DNA of 64,000 nt from Vampirovibrio chlorellavorus. Its GTDB lineage: Bacteria; Cyanobacteriota; Vampirovibrionia; Vampirovibrionales; Vampirovibrionaceae. The notes under the pieces are model-generated. The model was not told the DNA's origin, did no database searches, and was given only the letters and a program-made list of their open reading frames with translations. Shown piece after piece: positions 44,974 to 56,882 of this stretch. Numbering within the stretch: the first letter of the stretch is position 1; every line of letters begins with the position of its first letter. The stretch lies in assembly GCA_003149345.1 (NCBI GenBank), contig QFWI01000031.1, positions 124,001 to 188,000 on the forward strand, read 5' to 3'. Position numbers and translations under genes: made by a program.

Positions 44974-46275
44974 ATGGTCGTATCTAACACCAGCATTCAC
45001 CCTGTCACCAACCACCCTGGGACTCCAGAAAACAATCCGCAATCACCGGAGAACGCCTTGGGCATGGGGCTGGATGAAGCCATGAGCTATACCGAGCTGG
45101 AAAACATCAGTAAGGCCGCCCTGGTGCGTATCGAAGTCAGCCAGCTTCCCCGCGAAATTCCTGACTTTCAGGCTCCCGGCGCCACCAAGGATACCTTGAT
45201 CGCCGACTGGCTGAAGCACTGGATTGTGTCCTCCTTGCAGGCGGAAACCATTACCGAAAATCACCTGCTGCCCAAGAAGGCGGAAATCGCCAATTACCTG
45301 GGGGTTAGCGTGGGCACCGTGCAAAACGCCATTCGCTATATTGAAGACGAAGGGCACGTGGAGTCCAAGCAACGCATTGGCACCCTGGTGCGTAACGCCG
45401 AAAAATCAGGCCAGCGCATGCGCAAGCAAACCTCCAAACGCGATCAGGCCGTGGTGGCCATCAAGCATTTCATTGTGGAAAACGGCTATCAGCCGGGGCA
45501 AACCCTGCCCTCAGCCCGAGAAATCGCTAAAACCATCCAGTCCGCGCCCAACACCACCCGGCTGGCCCTGGAATTCCTTTCCGGCATTGGCACCTTAAAA
45601 AGCCTGGGCAACCGGGGCAACAAAGCCAACTGGGCCCTGCGGGTCATCCCGGAAATTGAGGCGGACAACCGTTGCGCCATTGAGTCCGAAACTCTGATCG
45701 ATCAACTGGAACGGGACTTGAAGACGTTGATTGCCGAAAAGTACGAGGTCAACGACAAATTGCCCTCGCACCTGGAGTTGTCCGATCTGTTCAAGGTCAG
45801 CATCAAAACCGTGCATGACGCCATGCGCCGTCTGGCCGAGCAAGGCATTCTACGCTCCAAGCGGGGACGCTACGGCACTTATGTCGTCCGCAAACCGGAC
45901 GCTTCCAAGCTGGCCCCCATCGATACCAGTATTTTCGTGCCTGCGGAAGAAGTCAGCTTCTACAATTACGAAAAAGTGGAGCAGCACCTCAAAACCCTCA
46001 TCCGCACCCAATACAAGGTGGGCGACAAGCTCCCGGCTATGGGCGTCTTGTCCAAGGATTTGGACGTCAGCAGCAACACCATTCGCAAGGCCCTGCAAAA
46101 TCTGGCCAAGGAAAAAATGGTCAGCTTCTCCCGGGGACGCTACGGTGGTACTTATGTGACCCGCATCCCGGAAATCCGGGAAGAAGAGCCGGGCAAGGCC
46201 TTTACCTGGGTGTCCATCAACCCGGATACGGTGAAAACCTACCGGGCTGGCAAAACCCCAGTGGCCCATAACTAG
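44974..46275 (+). CDS. Regulator with four tandem GntR-type winged-helix domains
   Basis: 433 residues. After a 70-residue N-terminal part, four units each show the GntR plan of helix, LP-basic turn, HTH and wing: 72-142 (PKKAEIANYLGVSVGTVQNA), 155-224 (PSAREIAKTIQSAPNTTRLA), 240-307 (PSHLELSDLFKVSIKTVHDA) and 331-398 (PAMGVLSKDLDVSSNTIRKA). Units 3 and 4 are closest to the GntR consensus and end in the wing RGRYG-TYV. No effector-binding domain (FCD, UTRA or aminotransferase-like) is present. Normal GntR proteins have one winged helix plus an effector domain, so this layout is unusual. GGGGAGGA precedes the ATG, and a strong terminator follows, so it is monocistronic. Target genes unknown. 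Confidence 0.88.
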   Translation: MVVSNTSIHPVTNHPGTPENNPQSPENALGMGLDEAMSYTELENISKAALVRIEVSQLPREIPDFQAPGATKDTLIADWLKHWIVSSLQAETITENHLLPKKAEIANYLGVSVGTVQNAIRYIEDEGHVESKQRIGTLVRNAEKSGQRMRKQTSKRDQAVVAIKHFIVENGYQPGQTLPSAREIAKTIQSAPNTTRLALEFLSGIGTLKSLGNRGNKANWALRVIPEIEADNRCAIESETLIDQLERDLKTLIAEKYEVNDKLPSHLELSDLFKVSIKTVHDAMRRLAEQGILRSKRGRYGTYVVRKPDASKLAPIDTSIFVPAEEVSFYNYEKVEQHLKTLIRTQYKVGDKLPAMGVLSKDLDVSSNTIRKALQNLAKEKMVSFSRGRYGGTYVTRIPEIREEEPGKAFTWVSINPDTVKTYRAGKTPVAHN

Positions 46276-46300
46276 CTGAAACGACCCACTCAAAAATCTG

Positions 46301-46333
46301 AAAAAGAGCCCTGCTCAAAACAGGGCTCTTTTT
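46301..46333. terminator. Strong intrinsic terminator, possibly bidirectional
   Basis: A perfect 13-bp stem AAAAAGAGCCCTG/CAGGGCTCTTTTT with a 7-base loop, 25 bp after the regulator stop codon. Its symmetric A and T tracts could also stop leftward transcription. Confidence 0.95.
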
Positions 46334-46351
46334 AATTTCAACTGTTGTCAA

Positions 46352-46451
46352 AATCATTCTCTGAGATGCTATTTGTCATTCCCGCACAGGAGAATAATAA
46401 TTAATGAGGACAACTTAAACGAGCAGACAAAATCTCAGTGAAGGAATGATT
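46352..46451. repeat. Nested inverted-repeat element
   Basis: Outer arms AATCATTC (46352-46359) and GAATGATT (46444-46451), middle arms CTGAGAT (46361-46367) and ATCTCAG (46432-46438), and inner arms TTGTC (46373-46377) and GACAA (46409-46413) all pair in order. They form one long imperfect hairpin of about 100 bases between two convergent genes. It lacks coding potential. A small RNA, mobile hairpin element or mRNA-end structure are possible. Confidence 0.55.
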
Positions 46452-46477
46452 CTCTCTATTTTAAACAACGGGTATTT

Positions 46478-47794
46478 TTATAACGAACGATGCAGGAAGG
46501 GTTTGGCGGTTTCACCCACATAGTCGGCCACCACTTGCCCGTGACCACGCAATTTGTACTTGTAAATCACCAGCCCTTCCAGACCCACCGGGCCTCGGGC
46601 GTGGGTTTTAGCCGTACTAATGCCAATTTCGGCCCCCAATCCAAAGCGAAATCCATCGGCAAAGCGGGTGGAGGCATTGGCAAACACACAAGCGGAATCA
46701 ACCCCGTTCAAAAAGCGCTCCAGCGCCTCGGCATCCTGGGCCACAATGGCATCGGTATGGTGCGAGCCGTACTGGTTGATATGCGCCATGGCCGCTTCCA
46801 GATTGGACACCACTTTGACCGCCAGGGTCAAATCCCCGTACTCGGCCCGCCAGTCGGCCTCTGTGGCAGGTTGAACGCCCTGCAAAACAGCCTGCGTGGC
46901 CGAACAGCCCTTCAAGACCAGCCCGGCCTGTTCAGCGGCTCGGGCGAACTGAGGCAGGAACTGGGAGGCCACCGCCGCATCCACCAGCAAGGTCTCCAAT
47001 GCATTACAGGCGGCCGGGTACTGACTCTTGGCGTCAATGGCCAAGGCGATGGCCTGCGGCACATTGGCGCTGGGATGCACGTACAGATGACAGACCCCAT
47101 CAGCGTGGCCCAGCACCGGAATTTTGGTGGCGGCCATAATGGACTGCACCAACTGATTGGAGCCCCGAGGAATGACCAAATCCACGTACTGAGGATAGTT
47201 GAGCATCTCTTGCACCGCTTCCCGGCTATCCAGCAAGGTGGCCCAATGAGCAGGTAAAAAAGGACACCGCGCGTTCAACTGATCCACCAACTGCATAAAA
47301 GCGGCGTTGGAACGGCTGGCTTCCCGACCGCCTTTCAGCACCACGGCGTTACCGCTTTTTAAAATCAGGGACAAAATCTGGGGGATCACATCCGGGCGAG
47401 ACTCGAAAATAATGCCGATCACCCCCAAAGGGACGGTCAATTTCTCCAGCACCAACCCCTCATCCAGCAGGGTCTGGCTTAGGACTTGTCCGGCCGGATC
47501 CGGTAACTGAATCAAATCCCGCAGGCCTTGGGCCAACTGCTTGATTTTACCGGCATCCAGCTTCAGGCGCTGGTACAAGCTGGGGGTCAGGCCGTCTTGT
47601 TCGGCCTGAGCGATATCCTTGCGGTTTTCGGTCAACAGGAAGTCGGCGTTGGCTTCAATGATGGCCGCAAACTCGGCCAAGGCCTCATTTTTTTGGGCCG
47701 TGGGCAACGTGGACATGGCCAGAAAAGCAACCTTGCTGTGCTGGAGGGACGCTTCCAAGGGATTGATTGAGGGGTTCATTGATTGGGTGACCAT
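46478..47794 (-). CDS. proA: Glutamate-5-semialdehyde dehydrogenase
   Basis: 438 residues; ATG 47794 has AAGGAG eight bases upstream. It reduces glutamyl-5-phosphate with NADPH in proline synthesis. The catalytic Cys lies in SQYPAACNALETLLVD; further signatures are GVIGIIFESRPDVIPQI, KGGREASRSN and GADIGISTAKTHARGPVGL-like GAEIGISTAKTHARG. Length is normal. It is 12 bp downstream of proB and on the same transcript. The enzyme is thought to pass the labile phosphate intermediate within a complex with ProB. Confidence 0.97.
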   Translation of the reverse strand: MVTQSMNPSINPLEASLQHSKVAFLAMSTLPTAQKNEALAEFAAIIEANADFLLTENRKDIAQAEQDGLTPSLYQRLKLDAGKIKQLAQGLRDLIQLPDPAGQVLSQTLLDEGLVLEKLTVPLGVIGIIFESRPDVIPQILSLILKSGNAVVLKGGREASRSNAAFMQLVDQLNARCPFLPAHWATLLDSREAVQEMLNYPQYVDLVIPRGSNQLVQSIMAATKIPVLGHADGVCHLYVHPSANVPQAIALAIDAKSQYPAACNALETLLVDAAVASQFLPQFARAAEQAGLVLKGCSATQAVLQGVQPATEADWRAEYGDLTLAVKVVSNLEAAMAHINQYGSHHTDAIVAQDAEALERFLNGVDSACVFANASTRFADGFRFGLGAEIGISTAKTHARGPVGLEGLVIYKYKLRGHGQVVADYVGETAKPFLHRSL

Positions 47795-47806
47795 GCCAGT
47801 CGCTCC

Positions 47807-49003
47807 TTAAACGCCGTATTCTTCAAAAATAACCAGGTTATCACGGTGAATCACTTCTTCGTGCTCACAGGCCTTACCCATGGCCTCAAACCCAAGTCGG
47901 GCGGCAATTTGATCGCTGGGCAAGCCCTTAATGCGCTCAATCTCATCGGAGGAAAAATGCGTGAGCCCCCGGCCCAGCTCTACCCCGGCCTCGTCCTGAA
48001 TGCGCACCACCTGATTGGCCAGAAAGTCACCTTCCACGGATAAAATCCCTATGGGTAACAAGCTGGCCTGCTTTTCAACCAAAGCTTTACGGGCCCCGGC
48101 GTTGACCACAATGGCCCCATGATAGCCGGAGGCCATGCCGATCCAGCGCTTTTTGCCGCTGAGATTGGCTTGCGGCAGCACCAGCGTGCCGTGTTCCTCG
48201 GCCTGAGCGTCCAGCAGGGGGCTGAGTGGCCCGGATTGTAAGCCCGAGGTAATGAAGGTATGCACCCCACTGAGGGAAGCCATGCGGGCCGCTTCCAGCT
48301 TGGAGGACATGCCGCCTCGTCCCAGCAGGGACTGACCGGAGGCGTCGATGCGCTGCAACTCCTCCTGAAAATTCTCAATCCGGGCAATGCGCTGGGCGTT
48401 GGGGTTGGTTAGGGGATTGTCCGTGTAAATGCCGTCCACGTTGGTCAATATGACCAACAAATCAGCATCTAGCTTACTGGCCACCAGCGCCGAGAGCATG
48501 TCATTGTCCCCAAAGCCCTTGGTATAGCTCTCTTCCTGCAACTCCATGGTGGAGGTGGTGTCGTTCTCGTTGATGATGGGAATGGCCTTCAGCTTGAGCA
48601 GGGTTTCCAGCGTCTGTCGCAAATTGAGGTAGTGCTTGCGATCGGCGAAATCGGTGGCAGTCAGCAACACCTGGGCAGGGGTTAAACCAGATTGGGCGAA
48701 TAAGGCCCGATAGGCGTCCATCAACAAACTTTGCCCCACCGCCGCACAGGCCTGCTTTTCGTTCAGGGTCAGGCTGCCAGAGAGTTTCAAAGCCATGCGC
48801 CCCAGGCCCACCGCCCCCGAGGAGACCAGAATAATCTCCTTACCCTCGGCCATCAGTTGGGCGCATTGGGCCGTCAGCCCGGCCAGACGTTCGGCGGCAA
48901 AGCGGCCCTGTTGATCTTGCCCCAACTCAATAACCACCTGCGTGCCCAGCTTAATCACGACCCGCCGGGCCTGTCGTAAGGGTTGGTAAGGAGTGGCGGA
49001 CAT
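47807..49003 (-). CDS. proB: Glutamate 5-kinase with PUA domain
   Basis: 398 residues from ATG 49003; a TTG five codons upstream (49018) is possible. It phosphorylates glutamate as the first step of proline synthesis and is normally feedback-inhibited by proline. The amino-acid-kinase domain shows VVIKLGTQVV, ILVSSGAVGLG, PIINENDTTS and GRGGMSSKLEAARMAS. A C-terminal PUA domain begins near ILSVEGDFLANQVVRIQD. First gene of proBA. No proC is present in the window. Confidence 0.96.
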   Translation of the reverse strand: MSATPYQPLRQARRVVIKLGTQVVIELGQDQQGRFAAERLAGLTAQCAQLMAEGKEIILVSSGAVGLGRMALKLSGSLTLNEKQACAAVGQSLLMDAYRALFAQSGLTPAQVLLTATDFADRKHYLNLRQTLETLLKLKAIPIINENDTTSTMELQEESYTKGFGDNDMLSALVASKLDADLLVILTNVDGIYTDNPLTNPNAQRIARIENFQEELQRIDASGQSLLGRGGMSSKLEAARMASLSGVHTFITSGLQSGPLSPLLDAQAEEHGTLVLPQANLSGKKRWIGMASGYHGAIVVNAGARKALVEKQASLLPIGILSVEGDFLANQVVRIQDEAGVELGRGLTHFSSDEIERIKGLPSDQIAARLGFEAMGKACEHEEVIHRDNLVIFEEYGV

Positions 49004-49208
49004 GGTGGGGAAATCCAATCAAAATCGATGAAGCAAGTTCTGAAGTAAGCCTCCATTGTATGCCAGCCCCGGCCCTCGGGTAAAGCAGGCTAAAGTAACG
49101 GGAAGGCTTTTTGGGCATTGAGTATCGGGGGGAGAATCGGGGGAGAACCAGACGCCTGCTTCAAACCCAAAATCAGGCCTGCCAAACCCTTGGGTTGGTT
49201 AGAGCTTC

Positions 49209-50258
49209 TCAGGGCTGCGCACTCAAGGGCTGGCCTTTACGGGGGATCAGGCCAAAGTCAAAGACCTGTCCCTGATCCGAAATGACTTGATACTGCAAAC
49301 CTGCCGCCGTATTTTCAAACAATATGAAGTGGTTCTTCTTCATCAGCCCCGCTTGCTCGGGCAGCCCTTTCAGCGGGGAGTCCAGCTTACCCCCGGCTCC
49401 ACTGACCACATACCATACCCCATTCAACTTTTTGGGAGCTTCATACTGATGTTCGTGCCCAGCCAGGTAAACATCCACCCCATATTGCTCCAAAATGGGA
49501 GCCAGTCTTTGAGCCAACACCTGCTGCCAGAAAAGGCGTTTGGCTTTGGCGGCTGCCCCCAGAGAAAACAACGGGTAATGCCCCATAACCACTTTCATGG
49601 AAGCGTTACTCTGGGCCAAAGCCTGCCTCAGCCAAGCTGTTTGCGCTTCAGCCTGTTTTCGGTTCTGGGGCGAAACGTCTCCGCCCAGATAACCCGGCAC
49701 CATCACCGTGGTGTCTAGGGCAAACACTTCCACGTCCTGACCGGGCGGGCCGACCTTGAAATTGTAGTAAGCCGGAACGCCCCAGTAAGCCAATTGCCGA
49801 TCCCCGAATCCGGCTTTGACATCATGGTTTCCCAACACCGGATAAAAACGCACCCCTTGTCGCCAAAGGGGCTGATAGGGCCTGGCGATACAGGCTTCAA
49901 ACAACCGGGGATCACCGCTGGGGTACACGTTATCGCCCAGAACCAGCACTTGGTTGAACGGCAGTCGTCGGCCCCATTGAAACATCTGATCAGCGATTCG
50001 GGCCTGAGCGGCGTCGGCCGTTCCCGCGTCCCCAAGCACGGCAAAGCGCTCCCGCTGAACAGACGTGGGAACAGGCGCACGCAAAAGAAAACGGTCCGCT
50101 GCGTTTTCGCTGAGCGAACCGGCATGTTCACCTTCCGTTTGGGATTGCTCGCTAATTGTTTTTGGGCTCGGCCAAGCCGCCCCAAAATTCATCCGAATTC
50201 CGGCAGGCCAGCGCACTGGCTGATTGCTAAAACCACGCTTGAATGACACTGAATTCAC
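49209..50258 (-). CDS. Purple-acid-phosphatase-like metallophosphoesterase
   Basis: 349 residues. All five metal motifs of the TRAP/ACP5-type group are visible in order: FAVLGDAGT, VLGDNVYPSGD (with the Tyr that ligates ferric iron), PVLGNHDV, KVVMGHYPLFS and YLAGHEHQYE. The family hydrolyses phosphomonoesters with a binuclear Fe-containing centre and is usually exported. The first ~70 residues lack a clear signal peptide and look disordered; a later start is possible. A Fur-like sequence lies about 155 bp upstream, which would suit an iron enzyme. Confidence 0.88.
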   Translation of the reverse strand: MNSVSFKRGFSNQPVRWPAGIRMNFGAAWPSPKTISEQSQTEGEHAGSLSENAADRFLLRAPVPTSVQRERFAVLGDAGTADAAQARIADQMFQWGRRLPFNQVLVLGDNVYPSGDPRLFEACIARPYQPLWRQGVRFYPVLGNHDVKAGFGDRQLAYWGVPAYYNFKVGPPGQDVEVFALDTTVMVPGYLGGDVSPQNRKQAEAQTAWLRQALAQSNASMKVVMGHYPLFSLGAAAKAKRLFWQQVLAQRLAPILEQYGVDVYLAGHEHQYEAPKKLNGVWYVVSGAGGKLDSPLKGLPEQAGLMKKNHFILFENTAAGLQYQVISDQGQVFDFGLIPRKGQPLSAQP

Positions 50259-50414
50259 GAGTTGAAACGACTTCTGTTTTTTTCAACGAAACAAGCCGTC
50301 GCTTCATGGCTATTCTTGGCCAACTTGATGACCGCAGAATGACAGGAAGCGATACTAGATACAGTAAAACCCAAAACCACCGGCATGCGGTTCATTTTTT
50401 CAAATTTTTTCATT

Positions 50415-50437
50415 GAATCATTATCAAAATCATTTTC
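50415..50437. promoter_or_regulatory. Fur-box-like sequence
   Basis: On the minus strand this reads as GAAAAT-GATTTT-GATAAT-GATTC, a series of GATAAT-like hexamers as in Fur sites. It lies between the divergent phosphatase and thiamin genes. Confidence 0.3.
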
Positions 50438-50442
50438 AAAAA

Positions 50443-50487
50443 ATCATACGAGAACCATTTGCCAAGTCATGCAAGTTCTCGTATGAT
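50443..50487. repeat. Perfect 13-bp inverted repeat
   Basis: Arms ATCATACGAGAAC and GTTCTCGTATGAT surround a 19-base loop that itself has TTGC/GCAA. It lies about 45 bp before the TPP riboswitch. A protein-binding dyad or a hairpin on the divergent transcript are both possible. A further AT-rich dyad follows at 50493-50509. Confidence 0.8.
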
Positions 50488-50533
50488 GACCTTAATCGCG
50501 AATTAAATTTGCGAATCAACAATTCATATCATC

Positions 50534-50629
50534 TATCGGGGTGTTGGCTCACGGGCCGACTGAGATCATCGCCAATTCGATGAAACCCGCTTAACCTGAT
50601 CTGGGTAATGCCAGCGGAGGGAAGTAGAA
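50534..50629 (+). ncRNA. TPP riboswitch (THI element)
   Basis: The conserved TPP-aptamer pieces occur in order: TCGGGGTG with a P1/P2 arm, CTGAGA after the three-way junction, then ACCCGCTTAACCTGATC-TGGGTAATGCCAGCG and the closing GGGAAG. It precedes thiC, as in most bacteria, and should lower thi expression when thiamin diphosphate is plentiful. About 190 bases separate it from the thiC start, enough for an expression platform, though I see no obvious terminator there. Confidence 0.95.
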
Positions 50630-50758
50630 TGTTTCATTTATGTTGCAGGCAGCCAAGGCCATCGACCCGCCAAGTCGGTCAGCGCTTTTCGCTGCCTTTG
50701 TCCGCAACCGTCCAAACGCATCCACAGGACGGGCATATCGGCGTGCCGTACAAGTTAA

Positions 50759-53766
<3,008 letters not shown>

Positions 53767-53867
53767 GCCAACCTGGCAACGCTGCCGTCCCCTTCAACCC
53801 GACGCACTCAATCAAAACCCCAAAAGTCCAAAAAGCTCTAAAACACAAAAGAAAAGGCGAAATCCCG

Positions 53868-54071
53868 ATGATGCAACTGTTTGTGAATGGTGAGCCCCAA
53901 CACGTGCCCGAAGCCACCAGCGTTCAGAATCTTCTGATCCAATTGGGCTACGAGCCCAAGTCCATCGCCGTGGCTGTGGACGGGGACTTTGTGCCCAAGC
54001 ATCAGTACGAAACATTTTCCCTGCGGCCAGCGCAGTCCGTGGAAGTGTTGTCGCCCATGCAAGGGGGCTGA
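53868..54071 (+). CDS. thiS: Sulfur carrier protein ThiS
   Basis: 67 residues from ATG 53868 (a second ATG follows at once). A ubiquitin-like beta-grasp protein: [37 protein letters not shown] and the essential C-terminal Gly-Gly. After adenylation and sulfuration of that end it donates sulfur to thiazole synthase. The frame is open upstream over the thiO end, but only this part is ThiS. It is followed by thiG after 2 bp. Confidence 0.95.
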   Translation: MMQLFVNGEPQHVPEATSVQNLLIQLGYEPKSIAVAVDGDFVPKHQYETFSLRPAQSVEVLSPMQGG

Positions 54072-54073
54072 GC

Positions 54074-54916
54074 ATGAATCCATTACCCGAGACAACGGCC
54101 TGGCACTTGGGCGGGGAAATAGTAAATAGCCGCCTGCTGGTGGGCACCGCCCTGTACCCGTCGCCCGCCATCATGCTGGAGTCTATCGACGCTTCCGGCA
54201 CGGAAGTGGTCACCGTGTCCCTGCGCCGACAATCCCCAGGGGCCAACGGGGGAGAGTCTTTTTGGGAGATGCTGAAGGATAAAAAGCTAAAAGTGTTGCC
54301 CAACACCGCCGGATGTCGCAGCGCCAAAGAGGCCATTACCACCGCCCACATGGCCCGGGAAATTTTCAACACCCACTGGATCAAACTGGAAGTAATCGGC
54401 GATGACTTCACCCTGCAGCCCGATCCCTTTGGCCTGGTGGAAGCGGCCAAAGCGCTGATTGATGACGGCTTTGAAGTCTTTCCCTACATGACAGAAGACT
54501 TTATGGTGGCCCAAAAACTGGTGGACGCCGGTTGCCGCATCCTGATGCCCTGGGCCGCTCCCATCGGCACGGGGAAAGGTCCCATGAATCTCTACGCCCT
54601 CAAGCTGCTCAGGGCCCGGCTGCCCCAAGTGCAACTTATCGCCGACGCTGGAATCGGGTTGCCCTCCCATGCCGCTCAGGTCATGGAAATCGGCTTTGAT
54701 GGCGTCTTGCTCAATTCGGCCATCGCTTTGGCCGAACATCCACCCCACATGGCTCAGGCCTTCGCCAAAGCAGTTCAGGCCGGTCGATTGGCCTACCAGG
54801 CGGGCCCCATGCCCCAGCGAGACATGGCCCAGCCCAGCACCCCCGTTTTAGGCACCCCCTTTTGGCATCAGTCATCTTCGCATCAAACAACCCAGAAAGC
54901 AGGACACCCTCTATGA
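54074..54916 (+). CDS. thiG: Thiazole synthase ThiG
   Basis: 280 residues, TIM barrel. The Schiff-base Lys104 lies in [10 protein letters not shown]; further signatures are [43 protein letters not shown] and [16 protein letters not shown]. It joins DXP, the glycine imine from ThiO and ThiS-thiocarboxylate into the thiazole phosphate. The C-terminal ~20 residues ([14 protein letters not shown]) go slightly beyond the common end. It overlaps thiDE by 4 bp. Confidence 0.97.
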   Translation: MNPLPETTAWHLGGEIVNSRLLVGTALYPSPAIMLESIDASGTEVVTVSLRRQSPGANGGESFWEMLKDKKLKVLPNTAGCRSAKEAITTAHMAREIFNTHWIKLEVIGDDFTLQPDPFGLVEAAKALIDDGFEVFPYMTEDFMVAQKLVDAGCRILMPWAAPIGTGKGPMNLYALKLLRARLPQVQLIADAGIGLPSHAAQVMEIGFDGVLLNSAIALAEHPPHMAQAFAKAVQAGRLAYQAGPMPQRDMAQPSTPVLGTPFWHQSSSHQTTQKAGHPL

Positions 54917-56508
54917 ATCAGCCCCTATCTACGGTTTCCCATTCTTCTGTTTCCCATTCTTCTGTTTCCCATTCTCCCGTTTCTCATGCTTCTATTTCCT
55001 CGTCCTCTCCTCCCGCTACCAGACCGATTGTGTGGACGATTGCCGGTTCCGATTCCGGCGGAGGGGCAGGCATTCAAGCCGATCTTAAAACCATGAACGC
55101 CCTGGGCACCCATGCCTGCTCGGTCATCACCGCCCTGACCGCCCAAAACACCCAAGCGGTCAGCGCCATTGAGCTTCCATCCCCCAGCATGTTGCAGGGC
55201 CAACTGGAGGCCTTGCGAACCGATCTGCCGCCGGTTGCCCTGAAATTGGGCATGCTGGGCGACGCCCAGGGCATTGGTATCATCGCCAACACCTTAAAAA
55301 ATTTAAACGCCCAAATCGTCTGCGATCCGGTCATGGTTTCCACCAGCGGACACGACCTGAGACAGGCCGATGCCTTGCAGGCCCTAAAATCGCAACTGTT
55401 GCCTTTGGTGCAGTTGCTCACCCCCAACCTGCCGGAAGCGGAAATTCTGGCCGAGCAAGCCATCACCAGCACCGAGGCCATGGAAAGCGCCGCCCAAAAA
55501 ATTCGGCAACTGGGTGTGCGTTCTGTGCTGATCAAAGGCGGACACTTCGACAGCGACTTCGCCCAGGACTATTGGACGAACGGCATCCAGCACGCCTGGC
55601 TGATTTCTCCCCGCATTGATACCAATCAGACCCACGGCACCGGCTGTACTTTGTCGGCGGCCATTACGGCCTGCCTGGGGTTAGGGTATCAGGAACTGGA
55701 TGCCATCGTCATCGCCAAGGCCTATGTCAATCAGGGATTGCGCTTAGCCCCTCGGGTGGGTCAAGGCCAAGGCCCATTGGCCCATTTGGGATGGCCGGAA
55801 ACGCAAGCCGATTTACCCTGGATCACCCCCACCGCAGCGGCTGGGCTCAATCGCCCCCAGTTCCCGGATTGTGGGGAACAACCCCTGGGGTTTTATCCCA
55901 TCGTCAACCGGGCGGAATGGCTTGAAAAACTGCTGCCCCTGGGGGTTTCCACGGTGCAGTTGCGCATCAAGGATCTGCAAGGGGAGGATCTGGAGCGGGA
56001 AATCGCTCAGGCCAGTGCTTATGCCCGAAAAATGGACTGCCGCCTGTTTATCAACGATTACTGGCAGCTGGCCCTCAAATACAACGCTTACGGGGTGCAT
56101 CTTGGGCAGGAAGATTTGGCCACAGCCGATTTAGCGGCTATTCAGGCAGCCGGTTTGCGCTTGGGGGTCAGCACCCACTGCTACCGGGAAGTGGCCCGAG
56201 CGCTGGCCGTTCAGCCATCGTATATGGCCGTGGGGCCTATTTTCAACACCACCACAAAAACCATGTACTTTCAGCCCCAAGGCCTGGAAGCCCTGGCCCG
56301 GTGGCGACGCAGCCTGCCCGGTTATCCGCTGGTGGCCATCGCCGGGATTTTTCTGGACAACGCCCCGGAGGTGTTGGCCACCGGAGTAGACAGCATCGCC
56401 GTGGTGCGGGATGTCACCCAGGCGGAGAATCTGCCGGAGCGGGTGGCCCAGTGGCTGGCCCTGTTTGATCGCCAAAATCAATCAAGTCCTGCCCTGACCC
56501 GTGTTTAA
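54913..56508 (+). CDS. thiDE: Fused HMP(-P) kinase - thiamin phosphate synthase (ThiD-ThiE)
   Basis: 531 residues. After a Ser/His-rich, probably disordered N-terminus (about 1-38), residues ~38-300 are Thi[42 protein letters not shown] and [12 protein letters not shown]. Residues ~325-525 are Thi[39 protein letters not shown] and [11 protein letters not shown]. ThiD makes HMP-PP and ThiE joins it to thiazole phosphate, so the fusion performs two consecutive steps. The ATG overlaps the thiG stop; AGGA lies 12 bases before. Confidence 0.96.
   Translation: MNQPLSTVSHSSVSHSSVSHSPVSHASISSSSPPATRPIVWTIAGSDSGGGAGIQADLKTMNALGTHACSVITALTAQNTQAVSAIELPSPSMLQGQLEALRTDLPPVALKLGMLGDAQGIGIIANTLKNLNAQIVCDPVMVSTSGHDLRQADALQALKSQLLPLVQLLTPNLPEAEILAEQAITSTEAMESAAQKIRQLGVRSVLIKGGHFDSDFAQDYWTNGIQHAWLISPRIDTNQTHGTGCTLSAAITACLGLGYQELDAIVIAKAYVNQGLRLAPRVGQGQGPLAHLGWPETQADLPWITPTAAAGLNRPQFPDCGEQPLGFYPIVNRAEWLEKLLPLGVSTVQLRIKDLQGEDLEREIAQASAYARKMDCRLFINDYWQLALKYNAYGVHLGQEDLATADLAAIQAAGLRLGVSTHCYREVARALAVQPSYMAVGPIFNTTTKTMYFQPQGLEALARWRRSLPGYPLVAIAGIFLDNAPEVLATGVDSIAVVRDVTQAENLPERVAQWLALFDRQNQSSPALTRV
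54940..55002 (+). repeat. 15-bp tandem repeat coding VSHSS
   Basis: About four copies of a CCCATTCTTCTGTTT-like unit within the 5' end of thiDE encode [20 protein letters not shown]. The first two copies are identical, so this short array may vary in length without frame change. Confidence 0.8.
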
Positions 56509-56663
56509 GCGATATTCACCCCAAGTGATCTTAATCCCTCTGTCAGAGGAGGATACCGTCCACCCACGCTCAATCTATCCATACGGTACAATTGCTGTCT
56601 TTATGCTTCAATATTGGTTGATTCAATTTTGGATTGATTGTCGTTGATTGGGACTCACTTGCC

Positions 56664-56882
56664 ATGAGCATGTCACCTCCTGAACTTTACACGCCCCCCA
56701 CCGAGGGAGAAGCTGCATCGGCCACCGACAGTGCCAATTGGCAACAAATTGAAGCCGAATTAAAACGGGCCCAAAGCGCCCTTCAGCAACCCTTGCTGGA
56801 TACCTTTGTCCGCCAAAGTGAACCGCACCGGGAACGTACGGTACTGGATCTCAAATCATTCGGGCAATCATCAGACTGGTAA
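56664..56882 (+). CDS. Small uncharacterised acidic protein
   Basis: 72 residues from ATG 56664 (MSMSPPELYTPPTEGEA), with a helical middle (WQQIEAELKRAQSALQQPLLD) and the end RTVLDLKSFGQSSDW. The last 12 bp overlap the end of the convergent adenylyltransferase gene. No family recognised. Position after the thi operon does not by itself imply a thiamin role. Confidence 0.5.
   Translation: MSMSPPELYTPPTEGEAASATDSANWQQIEAELKRAQSALQQPLLDTFVRQSEPHRERTVLDLKSFGQSSDW

Noticed and set aside
56537..56549. CCTCTGTCAGAGG after thiDE
   Set aside because: A perfect dyad, but with a one-base centre it cannot form a terminator hairpin, it has no T tract, and it is short enough to be chance.
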